Positions 16,738-26,018 are shown, numbered from the stretch's first letter. The stretch is 43,870 bases of DNA from an uncultured Saprospiraceae bacterium (GCA_937924495.1 CALDSS010000153.1:1-43870), one strand, 5' to 3'. Program-made: numbers and translations. Notes: generated by a model from the sequence alone, not told the origin.

Positions 16738-18192
16738 ATGAGCAAATTTCAAAGGCTGGGGTTATCCCAGCCTACCTTAAAGGCAGTTGAGGCATTAGGA
16801 TTTGAAGAACCCACTCTTATTCAGGAAAAAGCGATACCGCTACTTCTCGAAAATTCAAAAGATTTTATCGGCTTAGCACAAACTGGAACAGGCAAGACAG
16901 CTGCCTTCGGTTTGCCGTTAATGGATTTGGTTGACCCAAAGTCAGTCAATCCTCAAGCCCTAATTTTAGCTCCAACGCGTGAGCTCTGTGTTCAAATCAC
17001 GAACCAGTTGATGGAATTCTCCAAGTTTGATAAAGGTGTCCGAATTGTGGCCGTTTACGGCGGAGCTGATATTCGAAGGCAAATCACTACTATCAAAAAA
17101 GGAGTCCAAATTATCGCAGCCACTCCTGGGCGATTGCGAGACCTGATCAGACGAAAAGCGGTTAACTTAGCACAAATTCAGTTTTTAGTTTTGGATGAAG
17201 CAGACGAAATGCTCAACATGGGTTTTCGGGAAGAGATTGACGAAATCTTAAAATCTGCTCCTTCTGAAAAAAGAGTCTGGTTGTTTTCCGCAACCATGAG
17301 TAAGGATGTTAAGCGCATCACCAAACATTATATGGATTCCCCTGAGGAAGTAGTGGTTGGTCAACAAAATGCAGCGAATAATGATATTACTCATATTTAC
17401 ACATTAGTACGACCAAAAGAAAAATATATCGCTTTAAAACGATTCATCTTTTCTTCAAATGCTGATGAGGTATATGGAATAATTTTCTGTCGTACTCGTC
17501 GAGATACTGTCACGCTTGCCAACCAGCTGGTTTTTGATGGATTCAGATCAGATGCCTTAAATGGTGATTTGAGTCAAGCGGCACGTGATAAGGTGATGCA
17601 GAAATTCAAAAAGAAAAAAATCAATCTTTTGGTGGCAACTGATGTTGCGGCAAGAGGAATTGATGTTGATAGTATTACCCACGTTTTTCATTATAATATT
17701 CCTGAAGACATAAACTTCTACACACATAGAAGCGGCAGAACGGGCAGAGCTGGGAACAAGGGTCATTCTATTATTTTGGCTCATCCGAAGGACAAACGTC
17801 AATTGACTGCAGTTGAAAGAAAAATTGGGTCGAAAATAAAGTTCGTCAAAATACCAACAAGGAAAGTTATTTATGATAGAAAACTTTCCATCCTTATTGA
17901 GGATTTGAAAAAGGCGAAAGCAATTCCAGAAGTTGATGGATTATTGGAAGAGGCGAATAAGAAATTAAGTAATTTGACCAAAGAGGACTTGCTGAGGCAA
18001 ATTGCTTACATGACTTTAGGCAAAGGTGAAGAAGTAGAAGAAATCAGAACCTACGATCCTTCCAAATCTTCTGAATCCAAGCCAAAGTCTCGAGCAAGAT
18101 CATCTTCTAAGAATGGAAATCCTTTTCATAAAAAGAAGGCTCGAAAAAAATTCGAACGCAGCAAAAAGAAATTTAAGAAAAAGAAGAAATAA
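16738..18192 (+). CDS. DEAD-box ATP-dependent RNA helicase
   Basis: The 484-residue protein carries the ordered DEAD-box motifs: Q motif (PTLIQEKAIP), AQTGTGKT (47-54), PTREL, GG, TPGR, DEAD, SAT, and in the second RecA domain ATDVAARGIDV and HRSGRTGRAG. The C-terminal tail (about 440-484) is strongly basic (Lys/Arg/Ser) and probably binds RNA non-specifically. Such helicases remodel rRNA and mRNA during ribosome assembly or cold growth. The gene follows rpsU closely and is followed by a strong hairpin. The subfamily (DeaD/CsdA, RhlE or other) is not assigned. Confidence 0.95.
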   Translation: MSKFQRLGLSQPTLKAVEALGFEEPTLIQEKAIPLLLENSKDFIGLAQTGTGKTAAFGLPLMDLVDPKSVNPQALILAPTRELCVQITNQLMEFSKFDKGVRIVAVYGGADIRRQITTIKKGVQIIAATPGRLRDLIRRKAVNLAQIQFLVLDEADEMLNMGFREEIDEILKSAPSEKRVWLFSATMSKDVKRITKHYMDSPEEVVVGQQNAANNDITHIYTLVRPKEKYIALKRFIFSSNADEVYGIIFCRTRRDTVTLANQLVFDGFRSDALNGDLSQAARDKVMQKFKKKKINLLVATDVAARGIDVDSITHVFHYNIPEDINFYTHRSGRTGRAGNKGHSIILAHPKDKRQLTAVERKIGSKIKFVKIPTRKVIYDRKLSILIEDLKKAKAIPEVDGLLEEANKKLSNLTKEDLLRQIAYMTLGKGEEVEEIRTYDPSKSSESKPKSRARSSSKNGNPFHKKKARKKFERSKKKFKKKKK

Positions 18193-18194
18193 AA

Positions 18195-18224
18195 AAGAGG
18201 CGCTCAAAAATTTGAGCGCCTCTT
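18195..18224. terminator. Bidirectional intrinsic terminator
   Basis: AAGAGGCGCTCAAA and TTTGAGCGCCTCTT pair over 14 bp with a 2-nt centre, between the convergent helicase and DUF4252 genes. A run of six T follows on the minus strand; the plus side has the weaker TTGGTTTT. Confidence 0.9.
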
Positions 18225-18267
18225 GGTTTTCATGGTTATGAGGGAAAATTGACAATCTTAAATTTCT

Positions 18268-18780
18268 TTATTGGTTCTTTAACTCCTCTAAATGTTCTGC
18301 ACCTTTTATATCTAGTGCTTTAGCGAGTTTTGAAACTTTTCTGAGGTTAATATCTCCTTCCATACTCAACATTACGAATTCTTCTCCTCCAATCACCAAT
18401 AGCAATTCTTCTGTTTTCTTGTCTGCATTTCTTACAAAGAAATTTACATTTTCTCCGTTTGCACTCTTCATATTCATCAGAGATTTTAAATCCGAACTCC
18501 CTAAGGTCGAAACTGCATTTTTATAAAACTCCCCAGGAGTCTTTGCGGTAGTAAGTATTCTAAGTCCTGACAAATTTTCAAGTGCCTCTTTTACATCTTT
18601 ATCAGTATTCTCATCAGTTTCTGCAATCATATCCATCATCTGCGGACTAATGTAGATAACATTGAAATCTGAGTTGTTTACGTAGCTGGCGAAGTGCTTG
18701 CTAATTGCATCAGTTTGTGCAGAAAGGGCAACAGATATTGCCACGAAGCATAGAATGAATAAATTTTTTATCGATTTCAT
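18268..18780 (-). CDS. DUF4252 domain protein (secreted)
   Basis: The 170-residue protein has a clear signal peptide (MKSIKNLFILCFVAISVALSAQ). The body resembles DUF4252, a Bacteroidota family of unknown function often found next to ECF sigma factors. No catalytic motif is visible. It lies 33 bp after the repeat-containing membrane protein gene and is probably the last gene of a sigma-factor operon ending at the 18195-18224 terminator. A role as an envelope effector or sensor of that operon is inference. Confidence 0.8.
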   Translation of the reverse strand: MKSIKNLFILCFVAISVALSAQTDAISKHFASYVNNSDFNVIYISPQMMDMIAETDENTDKDVKEALENLSGLRILTTAKTPGEFYKNAVSTLGSSDLKSLMNMKSANGENVNFFVRNADKKTEELLLVIGGEEFVMLSMEGDINLRKVSKLAKALDIKGAEHLEELKNQ

Positions 18781-18813
18781 TTTGGACTATTATTTTTCTT
18801 AATCAGTAAGTTT

Positions 18814-19731
18814 TTAATTAATACCTATTGCTTGGTTAGCCGATTTCATCTTTCTAAAACCTTTTAAAGTTTGCTCTTCTCCTTCTTTCATCTTTCTCGA
18901 AACCAAAGCAAGTGCAGCTTTTGTTTTTTCAAGTGCCTCTTCTGCATTTTTTGGCTCGTATTGAGTCCAATCAATTGTAGATGCTGATGCAACTGGCATA
19001 TCAGTTCCAGATTTAGGTAAATCCAACATCCACAAGGCTCCAACTGCTAAAGCAATCATTGCTGCCGCTCTCCAGAGCGTTGGTGTTATTCGACGAATTT
19101 TCCCTTTTTCTTCGGCAGGTTTCATCTCAATCACCTTTCCACCAGAAAGTTTTTCTTCAAGATTTTGATTGAAATCTGTACTAAGCTGGGGTTTTCTTTC
19201 CTCAACAAATAAACCAAACAGGTCTTTATACTTTAAGTGCTGACTCGAAACTTCACCCTGAAAATATTGGTGAAGCATTTTTTCATCTTCCAAAGATGTT
19301 TCTCCTTCAAAATAATCTTCGATTAAAGAATCCATCAATTTCGATTGAAAATCGGTATTGAAATCAGCACTTAGTTTTGGGATAGCCTCCTGAGTTGTGT
19401 AGGTAAAATAAGGAACGAATTCCTTGTGTTTTTCTTCAATGTTGCCTGCAAAGTATTCTTTCAGGACTTTTTCATCTTCTAAACTGGATTCTCCTTCAAA
19501 AAAACTGGCCATTAAATCATCAATAATGGCAGATTTTAAATTTGAATTGAATTCAGAAGAAAGTGTTTGTTTGGAGTCTGTTGTTTGAAATCTGAAAATT
19601 GGAGTGTACAAGGTTAGCTCATCATGGATTTCTTCTCCTGAGAAATACGTTCGAAGTAATTGCTCCTGCTCAACAGAAGTGTCTCCTTCAAAGTACTGCT
19701 CAATTAGATTTTTAATTTGATTAAATTCCAT
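18814..19731 (-). CDS. Membrane protein with three tandem YFEG repeats, probable anti-sigma factor
   Basis: The 305-residue protein has three copies of a ~63-residue unit (about 8-66, 71-131, 134-195). Each contains an FEG[D/E][T/S]S core, a [V/L]E[Q/D]E acidic motif, an [T/E/Q]YF[S/A/Q]G motif and an LS[S/A/T][E/D]FN end. One transmembrane helix (about 220-238) and a short lysine- and glutamate-rich tail follow. Its start overlaps the end of the ECF sigma gene by 11 bp, the usual sign of a coupled sigma/anti-sigma pair. It has no recognisable zinc-binding anti-sigma motif. Single copies of a similar unit occur in Bacteroidota proteins beside sigma factors; the triplication is the odd feature. 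The anti-sigma role is inferred from topology and context. Confidence 0.72.
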   Translation of the reverse strand: MEFNQIKNLIEQYFEGDTSVEQEQLLRTYFSGEEIHDELTLYTPIFRFQTTDSKQTLSSEFNSNLKSAIIDDLMASFFEGESSLEDEKVLKEYFAGNIEEKHKEFVPYFTYTTQEAIPKLSADFNTDFQSKLMDSLIEDYFEGETSLEDEKMLHQYFQGEVSSQHLKYKDLFGLFVEERKPQLSTDFNQNLEEKLSGGKVIEMKPAEEKGKIRRITPTLWRAAAMIALAVGALWMLDLPKSGTDMPVASASTIDWTQYEPKNAEEALEKTKAALALVSRKMKEGEEQTLKGFRKMKSANQAIGIN

Positions 19732-20230
19732 AAGAGTCTGAGTCTAATAATTTTTTACGAATTGTTTTTCGAGCACGATGCAGATTCACTTTTACCAGTT
19801 CCATACTGATTTCGAGTGCTGCTGCAATCTCTTTGTAACTAAATTGCTCTATGTCCCTTAGTTGGATTACGTTTCGTTGTGCTTCTGGTAATTCTTCAAT
19901 CCATTTCTTCACATTAGCCATCGTTTCATTCAATTCGGATTGTCTTTGAGGGCTTGCGCCTGTATCTTTCCAATCCATCCCTTCAGGCATCTGTTTCAAT
20001 CTGTTGTGGGCGGCTCTCAATTTGTCAATTGACAAGTTTCGAGTGACTCGCATACACCATGCTTCAATGTTCTTAATCTGATCAAATTGATCTCGATTCT
20101 TCCATAGCTTGATGAATACTTCTTGAACCACATCTTCTGCCTCCATCGGATTCTTTACATATCGCAAAGCGAATCGGTAAAGTTTATCTTTGATAGGGTT
20201 AATTGTATCGTTAAACAATTGTAAATCCAT
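19721..20230 (-). CDS. ECF-family RNA polymerase sigma factor
   Basis: The 169-residue protein has the two-domain ECF structure. Region 2 holds LYRFALRYVKNPMEAEDVVQEVFIKLW and then NIEAWCMRVTRNLSIDKLR. Region 4 holds LPEAQRNVIQLRDIEQFSYKEIAAAL and the helix ending in HRARKTIRKKL. Length is normal and the start is ATG 20230. It lies 37 bp after the aspartyl protease gene and overlaps the probable anti-sigma gene. It would direct transcription of a small regulon, probably of envelope genes; no target promoter could be identified. Confidence 0.95.
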   Translation of the reverse strand: MDLQLFNDTINPIKDKLYRFALRYVKNPMEAEDVVQEVFIKLWKNRDQFDQIKNIEAWCMRVTRNLSIDKLRAAHNRLKQMPEGMDWKDTGASPQRQSELNETMANVKKWIEELPEAQRNVIQLRDIEQFSYKEIAAALEISMELVKVNLHRARKTIRKKLLDSDSYGI

Positions 20231-20267
20231 ATCGCTGTCTCGACGTTTTTGTAAGAAAAAAAGTTAA

Positions 20268-21524
20268 CTACTTAGTAGATTTTTTTTGAAATAAATTCTG
20301 TAACTGAAAATTGAAGTTCATTTTCTTATCCTTTCGCTTAACGCGAATATTCAATCTTCGACCTTCCTTTCTACTTAAAATCCTGTTTATTCGTTTCATA
20401 GAAAGAAAGTAATAAGGAATTCGATTAATACTTAGGATTTTGTCTCCAGCGAGCATTCCTGCCACTGCTGCGGGTGATTTATTAAGAACATCTTGAACAA
20501 TATATTTATTCAAATTATCACCTGATGCAATTATCGAAAGTCCGCTTTTATTTATCCTAAATCCTTTCTTGAACCTCCTATTAGGCTGCAAGTATAATTT
20601 ATCTCTATGATAATCAATAATTAGATTGAATCTATCCAGAATTTGATTGCCCACCAAACCATCCCGATTATTATCATTCACCTCAATTGTATCACTTTCA
20701 ATTTGCTGAAAATTTGTAGGTATATTTTGTAAATCATAGGAACCAAAATTTAATTTATCAGTCATTCCCAAGTACCCAATCAGGTCTCCTCCTAAGCCTC
20801 CGCCAATATTTCCTGGAATCGCTATTTCAGGAATTTTTATTTTATTATTAGATTCAATATCTAATAATAAGGCCACCCCTGCCCCACTATCTAATAACAA
20901 TTTTGAATTAATTGGAGCATCCATATTTTGTAAGAAAAGGTCTGAATTGATATAGGGTTTATGTGATTCTATAACAATTGGATGAATCTCGTATTTGGGA
21001 TTTTTCTTTTTGAAATAGGTTGGGTTATGAAAAATCAATTTCTCTCTGAAATAATTAATCTCAACCACAAATCTTCTTAAAAAATCACCACCAATTATGC
21101 CATGAATTTCCTCACCCGTCAATTCATCAAACAAGTAGTAATCCTCATCTAAAACCAAAACTGGCAAATTTTCCACCAACAGATCCCCAAGTTCAATATT
21201 TACGCCGTTAGCAAGTCTTGCGATTAGTTCTCTTTTCATATCAGCCCCAACAATTCTAAACTCCCTGACGTATTCCAATCCTAATAAAAAGGCTATTCTT
21301 TTATCAGTAATCAGGGTATGTTGTGCACCCGTGTCAACTAAAAATTTCATTCGTAGAAAATTGTCTAATCTTACTTCTACAATCAAAAAATTGTTGATAT
21401 AATCGAATGGAACCACCACTTTCCTCTTGTCAGGAAATGGAGTTAAAAAGGGGTTTTGGCTGAGGCAAACAAAGTTTGGAATCAGAAATAGGAAAAAAAG
21501 CAATTTTAGCCGGAATGAGGACAA
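20268..21524 (-). CDS. Secreted retropepsin-like aspartyl protease with PDZ domain
   Basis: The 418-residue protein has a signal peptide (LLFFLFLIPNFVCLSQ). Two aspartyl-protease half domains follow, each with its own catalytic motif: LVDTGAQHT near residue 63 and LLDSGAGVALL near residue 210. A C-terminal PDZ domain (about 325-405) includes SPAAVAGMLAGDKILSINRI. Having both DTG/DSG motifs in one chain suggests an intramolecular active site in the periplasm. The start is TTG 21524: an in-frame TAA lies just upstream and the next methionine would remove the signal peptide. It precedes the ECF sigma gene by 37 bp. A PDZ protease beside a sigma/anti-sigma pair invites a signalling role, but no target is shown. 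Confidence 0.88.
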   Translation of the reverse strand: MSSFRLKLLFFLFLIPNFVCLSQNPFLTPFPDKRKVVVPFDYINNFLIVEVRLDNFLRMKFLVDTGAQHTLITDKRIAFLLGLEYVREFRIVGADMKRELIARLANGVNIELGDLLVENLPVLVLDEDYYLFDELTGEEIHGIIGGDFLRRFVVEINYFREKLIFHNPTYFKKKNPKYEIHPIVIESHKPYINSDLFLQNMDAPINSKLLLDSGAGVALLLDIESNNKIKIPEIAIPGNIGGGLGGDLIGYLGMTDKLNFGSYDLQNIPTNFQQIESDTIEVNDNNRDGLVGNQILDRFNLIIDYHRDKLYLQPNRRFKKGFRINKSGLSIIASGDNLNKYIVQDVLNKSPAAVAGMLAGDKILSINRIPYYFLSMKRINRILSRKEGRRLNIRVKRKDKKMNFNFQLQNLFQKKSTK

Positions 21525-21566
21525 GGTTTTATTCTTAAGTTAAGCCTTCTTTTTTTTATAAACAAT

Positions 21567-22568
21567 CTAAATTGAATCAAGCTCCACCAATTTGGTTGAT
21601 AAAACTAAACCCTTTTTTGAACTGGAAGTTTTGTTAGCTATTAAATCAAGCAAAAACGAGCAAGCACTTTTCCCCATTTTGTTTCCAGAATCTTTGACAT
21701 GACTAATTTTTGGAAAGGTCAAATAAGGATAAACCCCATCACTAATCGTGATTACGGAAACATCTGAAGGTATGGACAAACCAGCGCTATTGATGTGAAA
21801 TAAACACTTTGCAAGTAACTCATCTGTCATTGTAAAAATGGCATTTATTTTCTTATTAAAATTAAAAACTGTTGGAAGAATAAAATCAAGATCCTGACTC
21901 TTATCAACCGTAATAATATTTTCCTCCAAAATTGGAATATTATTTTCGCTCAAAGCCCTTTTATATCCAATCAATCTTTCTTGCGTTATTTTTAAGTTAG
22001 AATTAGCAAAAATTCCCAAAATATTTTTTCGACCTCCTGCAATTAATCTTGAAATAGCTTTATAACTCGCCTCAGCACTATCAATTGTAACTGAAGGAAA
22101 AAATTCATCTGCTTTGATTCTATCAATCAAAACGCATTTAATGTCTGCCTTTTTTATGGGTTCTAAATGCGAAAGATCATAAGTATCTTTTGATAAAGAA
22201 ATTAGAATGCCTTCTACAGCCCAACTCATACATTGTTTTATTATTTCTTTTTCCTTTTTATAGCTATCGTTCGAAATAAAAGTAATCAACGAATAATTTG
22301 AGGCACCAATGGTTTTATTTATTCCCTTTATTAAATTAGGGGTAAAAAACATATTCAGCTCAGGTAAAATCAAAGCTATCAATCGAGAATGCTGACTCCT
22401 AAAAAACCGAGCATGAATATTCGTAGTATAATTAAACTCATCAGCTATTTCTTTTACACGATTTTTTGTCTTTGCACTAATATCAGGGTGGTCTGACAAA
22501 GCCCTTGAAACCGTAGAAGTTGATAGGTTCAGCATTTTTGCCAAATCCTTTATTGTTATTCTTTTCAT
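21567..22568 (-). CDS. LacI-family transcriptional regulator
   Basis: The protein from ATG 22568 has 333 residues. The frame is open further upstream to 22619, but MKRITIKDLAKML is the canonical start of LacI proteins, so the ATG at 22568 is chosen. The DNA-binding domain has ITIKDLAKMLNLSTSTVSRAL and the hinge follows. The C-terminal periplasmic-binding-protein-like domain (about 60-330) would bind a sugar or related ligand. It is divergent from susC/susD, so it is the likely local regulator of that uptake locus. A TTGCATAAGCATACAA palindrome sits over its own probable promoter and may be its operator. Confidence 0.93.
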   Translation of the reverse strand: MKRITIKDLAKMLNLSTSTVSRALSDHPDISAKTKNRVKEIADEFNYTTNIHARFFRSQHSRLIALILPELNMFFTPNLIKGINKTIGASNYSLITFISNDSYKKEKEIIKQCMSWAVEGILISLSKDTYDLSHLEPIKKADIKCVLIDRIKADEFFPSVTIDSAEASYKAISRLIAGGRKNILGIFANSNLKITQERLIGYKRALSENNIPILEENIITVDKSQDLDFILPTVFNFNKKINAIFTMTDELLAKCLFHINSAGLSIPSDVSVITISDGVYPYLTFPKISHVKDSGNKMGKSACSFLLDLIANKTSSSKKGLVLSTKLVELDSI

Positions 22569-22623
22569 TACAAAATTGTGATATTTTTCAATACTTACCA
22601 ACATCAAACTTTCCCGCAATCGG

Positions 22624-22639
22624 TTGCATAAGCATACAA
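22624..22639. promoter_or_regulatory. Candidate LacI-family operator
   Basis: TTGCATAAGCATACAA is an imperfect palindrome (TTG-AT----AT-CAA symmetric) lying 56-71 bp upstream of the lacI ATG, near its expected -33 region. It lacks the central CG common in LacI-family operators, so the call is tentative. Confidence 0.28.
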
Positions 22640-22828
22640 TTTTTTCAAAAGAGCAAAATAAATTAAAATTACATGTTGATTTATCAAAAATAGATTAAAC
22701 TTTTGGTAGGAAATTTAAGGTGCAAGAATTGCGTAGAAATGAAAGGTGAAATCTCAATCATGCCCTAAGTTTTTAATAGAAAATTTGCTAAATGACTACA
22801 TTGGCAAAAGATTAATAATCTTATTGAA

Positions 22829-22836
22829 TACTTTTG
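22829..22836 (+). promoter_or_regulatory. Candidate -7 element for susC
   Basis: TACTTTTG fits TAnnTTTG, just 3' of the palindrome AAGATTAATAATCTT. It would give a leader of about 180 nt before ATG 23025. The -33 match is poor. Confidence 0.35.
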
Positions 22837-23024
22837 GTTAATTCATTCTTAATATAGACTTTTACGTTCCTTAGTGTCTATCACGCACGATTCCTTAATT
22901 TTCGATTCCTACCAAATTCAAAGCTTAATTTTTCTCAATCCTAACTTGAGAATCAATTTTACTAGATTTTATTATTTACTTAATAATAGCAAGTACATTA
23001 ATTTATTAACTAAACTCTCAATGT

Positions 23025-26018
23025 ATGAAATTTAAGTTCGACTATTTCAGACGTGGGCTATTAATGCTTACGCTGGTAGCAATGGCTAGTTTTGCTTGGG
23101 CACAACGTACCGTTGTAGGTACAGTAAACGATGGCGATACTGGTGAACCACTTATTGGTGCAAGCATTTTCGCACCTGGAACCGATGCGGGTACTGTCAC
23201 AGATTTTGACGGTAAGTACTCTATCGATGTTCCATCAGGAGTTAATACTCTTGAATTTTCTTACACAGGATATGCCACTCAGACAGTTCAATTGGGTGCT
23301 TCGAATGTTGTTAATGTAAAATTAGCAGCAGGAGCAGTGCTTGATGAAGTTGTTGTAATTGGATATGGCTCTGTGAAGAAAAGTGATTTGACAGGGGCAG
23401 TAGCCTCTATTGGTGAAAAAGACTTCAATAATGGATTGATGGTTACTTCCGATCAATTGATTCAAGGTCAAACACCAGGGGTACAAATCACAGCAAACTC
23501 AGGTCAACCTGGAGGAGCAACAACAGTCAGAATTAGAGGTAATTCTTCTTTTAGAGCTGGAAATGACCCGCTTTACGTGGTCGATGGAGTTCAATTAGGT
23601 GGAGCATCTTCTAAGCCAGACTTTAATATCGGTAGCGATATTGGTAACTCACCTGCTGCCAACCCTCTCAATTTCCTTAACCCTAATGAAATTGAATCAA
23701 TCTCTATTCTAAAGGATGCATCCGCAACTGCCATTTATGGTTCAAGAGGAGCAAATGGAGTTATTATTATTTCAACTAAAAAAGGAAAGAAAGGAGAGCC
23801 AACCGCTCAATTCAACACTTCTGTAGGGGTAAGCAACATCCAGAGAAAGTATGATGTTTTATCTGGAGATGAATATAGAGATGCCCTTGCAAGATACCCT
23901 GAAGTCACTGGTGGTGATTTTGGAAGTGATGTGGATGCTTTTGATGAAATTTTGAGAACAGGAATAATTCAGAACCATGGAGTCTCAATAGGAGGTGGTT
24001 CTGACAATGGTAACTACAGAATTGGTCTAGGTTATTTGGATCAAGAAGGTATCATAAAAAATAATGGTCTCAATAGGCTTTCTGCCAATATTGGCGGTGG
24101 ATACAAATTTCTTGAAAACAATAATGTGGGTCTTGACTTTAACATGATTGCAGCAAGAACTAACGAAAACGGCGTTCCGATTGGAACAAGTTCTGGTGCA
24201 AGAGGTAGTTTGATATCTAACGCACTTCAATGGAACCCTACCCACCCATTATACGATGGAGACGGTAATCCAATAATTGACCCAGATTTTGGTGATTTTG
24301 TAAATCCTGTAGCACTTCTTGATAATTATAAATCAAGAACGAATACCACAGATCTTTTGGCTAGTATTAGTCCGTGGGTAAAATTCACAGACAATCTAAC
24401 CTATAGATTTAACTACGGAGTTACTGCTGGAACAGGTCAACAAAGAGGTCAGCTTAGTCCTGTTATCAATGTACAAGACGTAAGAGACAGAGGACTTGCA
24501 TGGATATCAAATGGTAGCAATACAAATCAGATTTTAACGCATACCTTAAATTGGACACAAGACTTAAGCTCGAATTTAGGTCTCAACTTAATTGGGGGTT
24601 ACGAGTATCAAAAATTTGATGAACGAGCGTCAGGAATTAGTGGTAGAGACTTTTTGAATTCTGATTTAGTAAATGATCTTGATTTTACAGGATTCTTGAA
24701 CGCTTCCTCTCGTGGTTCGAGAGAAATATTTGCACAAAATAATCCGAGTGCAGAGTTGCAATCGTTTTTTGCACGAGGAATCTTCGACTTCAATAATCGG
24801 TTCTTAGTAACTGCAACGGTAAGATCTGACGCATCCAGTAGATTTGGTGCGGATAACCGTACTGGTATTTTTCCTTCTGTTGCTTTCGGATGGAACCTCC
24901 ACAACGAAAGTTTCCTTGAAGGATCTACTTTCAATGAGTTGAAATTCAGAGCCAGTTGGGGTCAAACAGGTAACTCTTCAATTCCAACAGGAAGAGCCCA
25001 AACGCAATACAGATTTGATAATGACGGTGGTTTATTTAGTGCAATTAATCAAAATCCAAACTTGACTTGGGAGACGTCAACAACTTTCAATATTGGGCTT
25101 GATTATGCATTGATGGATTATAGATTGACAGGTTCTCTTGAATATTTTAATAGAAACAACAGCAACTTCCTATTTAGTACGGAGCCAGCCTTCCCTGGAC
25201 CTCCATCCCTAAAATGGATTAACTTTGAAGAAGGTAATATTGTTAATCAAGGTGTTGAACTTGGCTTGAATGCAGATATCGTTCGAGGCAAAAATTTCAA
25301 CTGGGACTTAGGTCTTTTCTTATCTTTCTTGGATAATCAAGTTAAAAACTATACTGGTCCTAACTTCTTCTATCAAGGATTGTTTGGTCAGGGTAGTTCA
25401 GGTGCTACAGTAGGTCGTATTGATAGTGACGTTGCAATTCACTCATTTTATGTGAGAGAATTTAATGGCTTGGACGACAAAGGTGTTTCTCAAATTGGTA
25501 AACTGGAAGACGGTCGAGATAAATTTATCTATTTTGGAGACCCTAATCCAGATATGTTGCTTGGTTTGAGAACAAATTTATCATTTGGTGATTTATCATT
25601 AGGAATAAATATGAATGGTGCTTTTGGCCACCAGTTGTATAACAATACACTAATGAGTGTAACCAACATTGGTAACTTAGGATCAAGAAACATTTCAGGT
25701 AGCCTTTTAGAAGGTGATGTTTTAGAAGCAAAGAGTAATGCAATCCAATCTTCTTCAAGATATGTAGAAGATGCAGATTATTTGAAAATAGCAAATGTAA
25801 CATTAGCATACAATTTGGGTAATATCGGTAATTCAGTAAAAGGTCTAAATGTTTTCATTACTGGACAAAATTTAGCAACTTTTACAAGTTATTCAGGATT
25901 CGATCCTGAAGTCAACACCGTAAACGTGGCGGCCAACGGTATCCCATCATTTGGTGTAGATTATATTGGGTATCCAACAGCAAGGAACTTCCTAGTGGGT
26001 GCTAATTTTTCATTTTAA
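23025..26018 (+). CDS. SusC/RagA-family TonB-dependent outer-membrane transporter
   Basis: The 997-residue protein has a signal peptide (ending FAWAQ). An N-terminal CarboxypepD-regulatory-like domain (about 28-105: VVGTVNDGDTGEPLIGASI) leads to the TonB-box region LDEVVVIGYGSVKKSDLTG. The plug domain (about 120-250) contains PLYVVDGVQ and ISILKDASATAIYGSRGANGVIIISTKKG, and a long beta barrel ends in phenylalanine (GANFSF). With its SusD partner it imports a bulky ligand, usually a glycan or peptide. It starts at ATG 23025, divergent from lacI, 17 bp before susD. The substrate cannot be read from the sequence. Confidence 0.97.
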   Translation: MKFKFDYFRRGLLMLTLVAMASFAWAQRTVVGTVNDGDTGEPLIGASIFAPGTDAGTVTDFDGKYSIDVPSGVNTLEFSYTGYATQTVQLGASNVVNVKLAAGAVLDEVVVIGYGSVKKSDLTGAVASIGEKDFNNGLMVTSDQLIQGQTPGVQITANSGQPGGATTVRIRGNSSFRAGNDPLYVVDGVQLGGASSKPDFNIGSDIGNSPAANPLNFLNPNEIESISILKDASATAIYGSRGANGVIIISTKKGKKGEPTAQFNTSVGVSNIQRKYDVLSGDEYRDALARYPEVTGGDFGSDVDAFDEILRTGIIQNHGVSIGGGSDNGNYRIGLGYLDQEGIIKNNGLNRLSANIGGGYKFLENNNVGLDFNMIAARTNENGVPIGTSSGARGSLISNALQWNPTHPLYDGDGNPIIDPDFGDFVNPVALLDNYKSRTNTTDLLASISPWVKFTDNLTYRFNYGVTAGTGQQRGQLSPVINVQDVRDRGLAWISNGSNTNQILTHTLNWTQDLSSNLGLNLIGGYEYQKFDERASGISGRDFLNSDLVNDLDFTGFLNASSRGSREIFAQNNPSAELQSFFARGIFDFNNRFLVTATVRSDASSRFGADNRTGIFPSVAFGWNLHNESFLEGSTFNELKFRASWGQTGNSSIPTGRAQTQYRFDNDGGLFSAINQNPNLTWETSTTFNIGLDYALMDYRLTGSLEYFNRNNSNFLFSTEPAFPGPPSLKWINFEEGNIVNQGVELGLNADIVRGKNFNWDLGLFLSFLDNQVKNYTGPNFFYQGLFGQGSSGATVGRIDSDVAIHSFYVREFNGLDDKGVSQIGKLEDGRDKFIYFGDPNPDMLLGLRTNLSFGDLSLGINMNGAFGHQLYNNTLMSVTNIGNLGSRNISGSLLEGDVLEAKSNAIQSSSRYVEDADYLKIANVTLAYNLGNIGNSVKGLNVFITGQNLATFTSYSGFDPEVNTVNVAANGIPSFGVDYIGYPTARNFLVGANFSF

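Larger units (their letters stand above)
22569..23024. promoter_or_regulatory. Regulatory spacer between lacI and susC
   Basis: This 456-bp spacer holds no credible gene. It contains several inverted repeats: TTGCATAAGCATACAA (22624-22639); TTTGGTAGGAA (22702-22712) matched by its exact complement TTCCTACCAAA (22906-22916); AAGATTAATAATCTT (22808-22822); and TTCTCAA/TTGAGAA (22932-22938/22946-22952). A TACTTTTG -7-like element for susC is at 22829-22836. A weaker CAAACTTT (22605-22612) reads as a -7 element for lacI on the minus strand. Confidence 0.45.
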
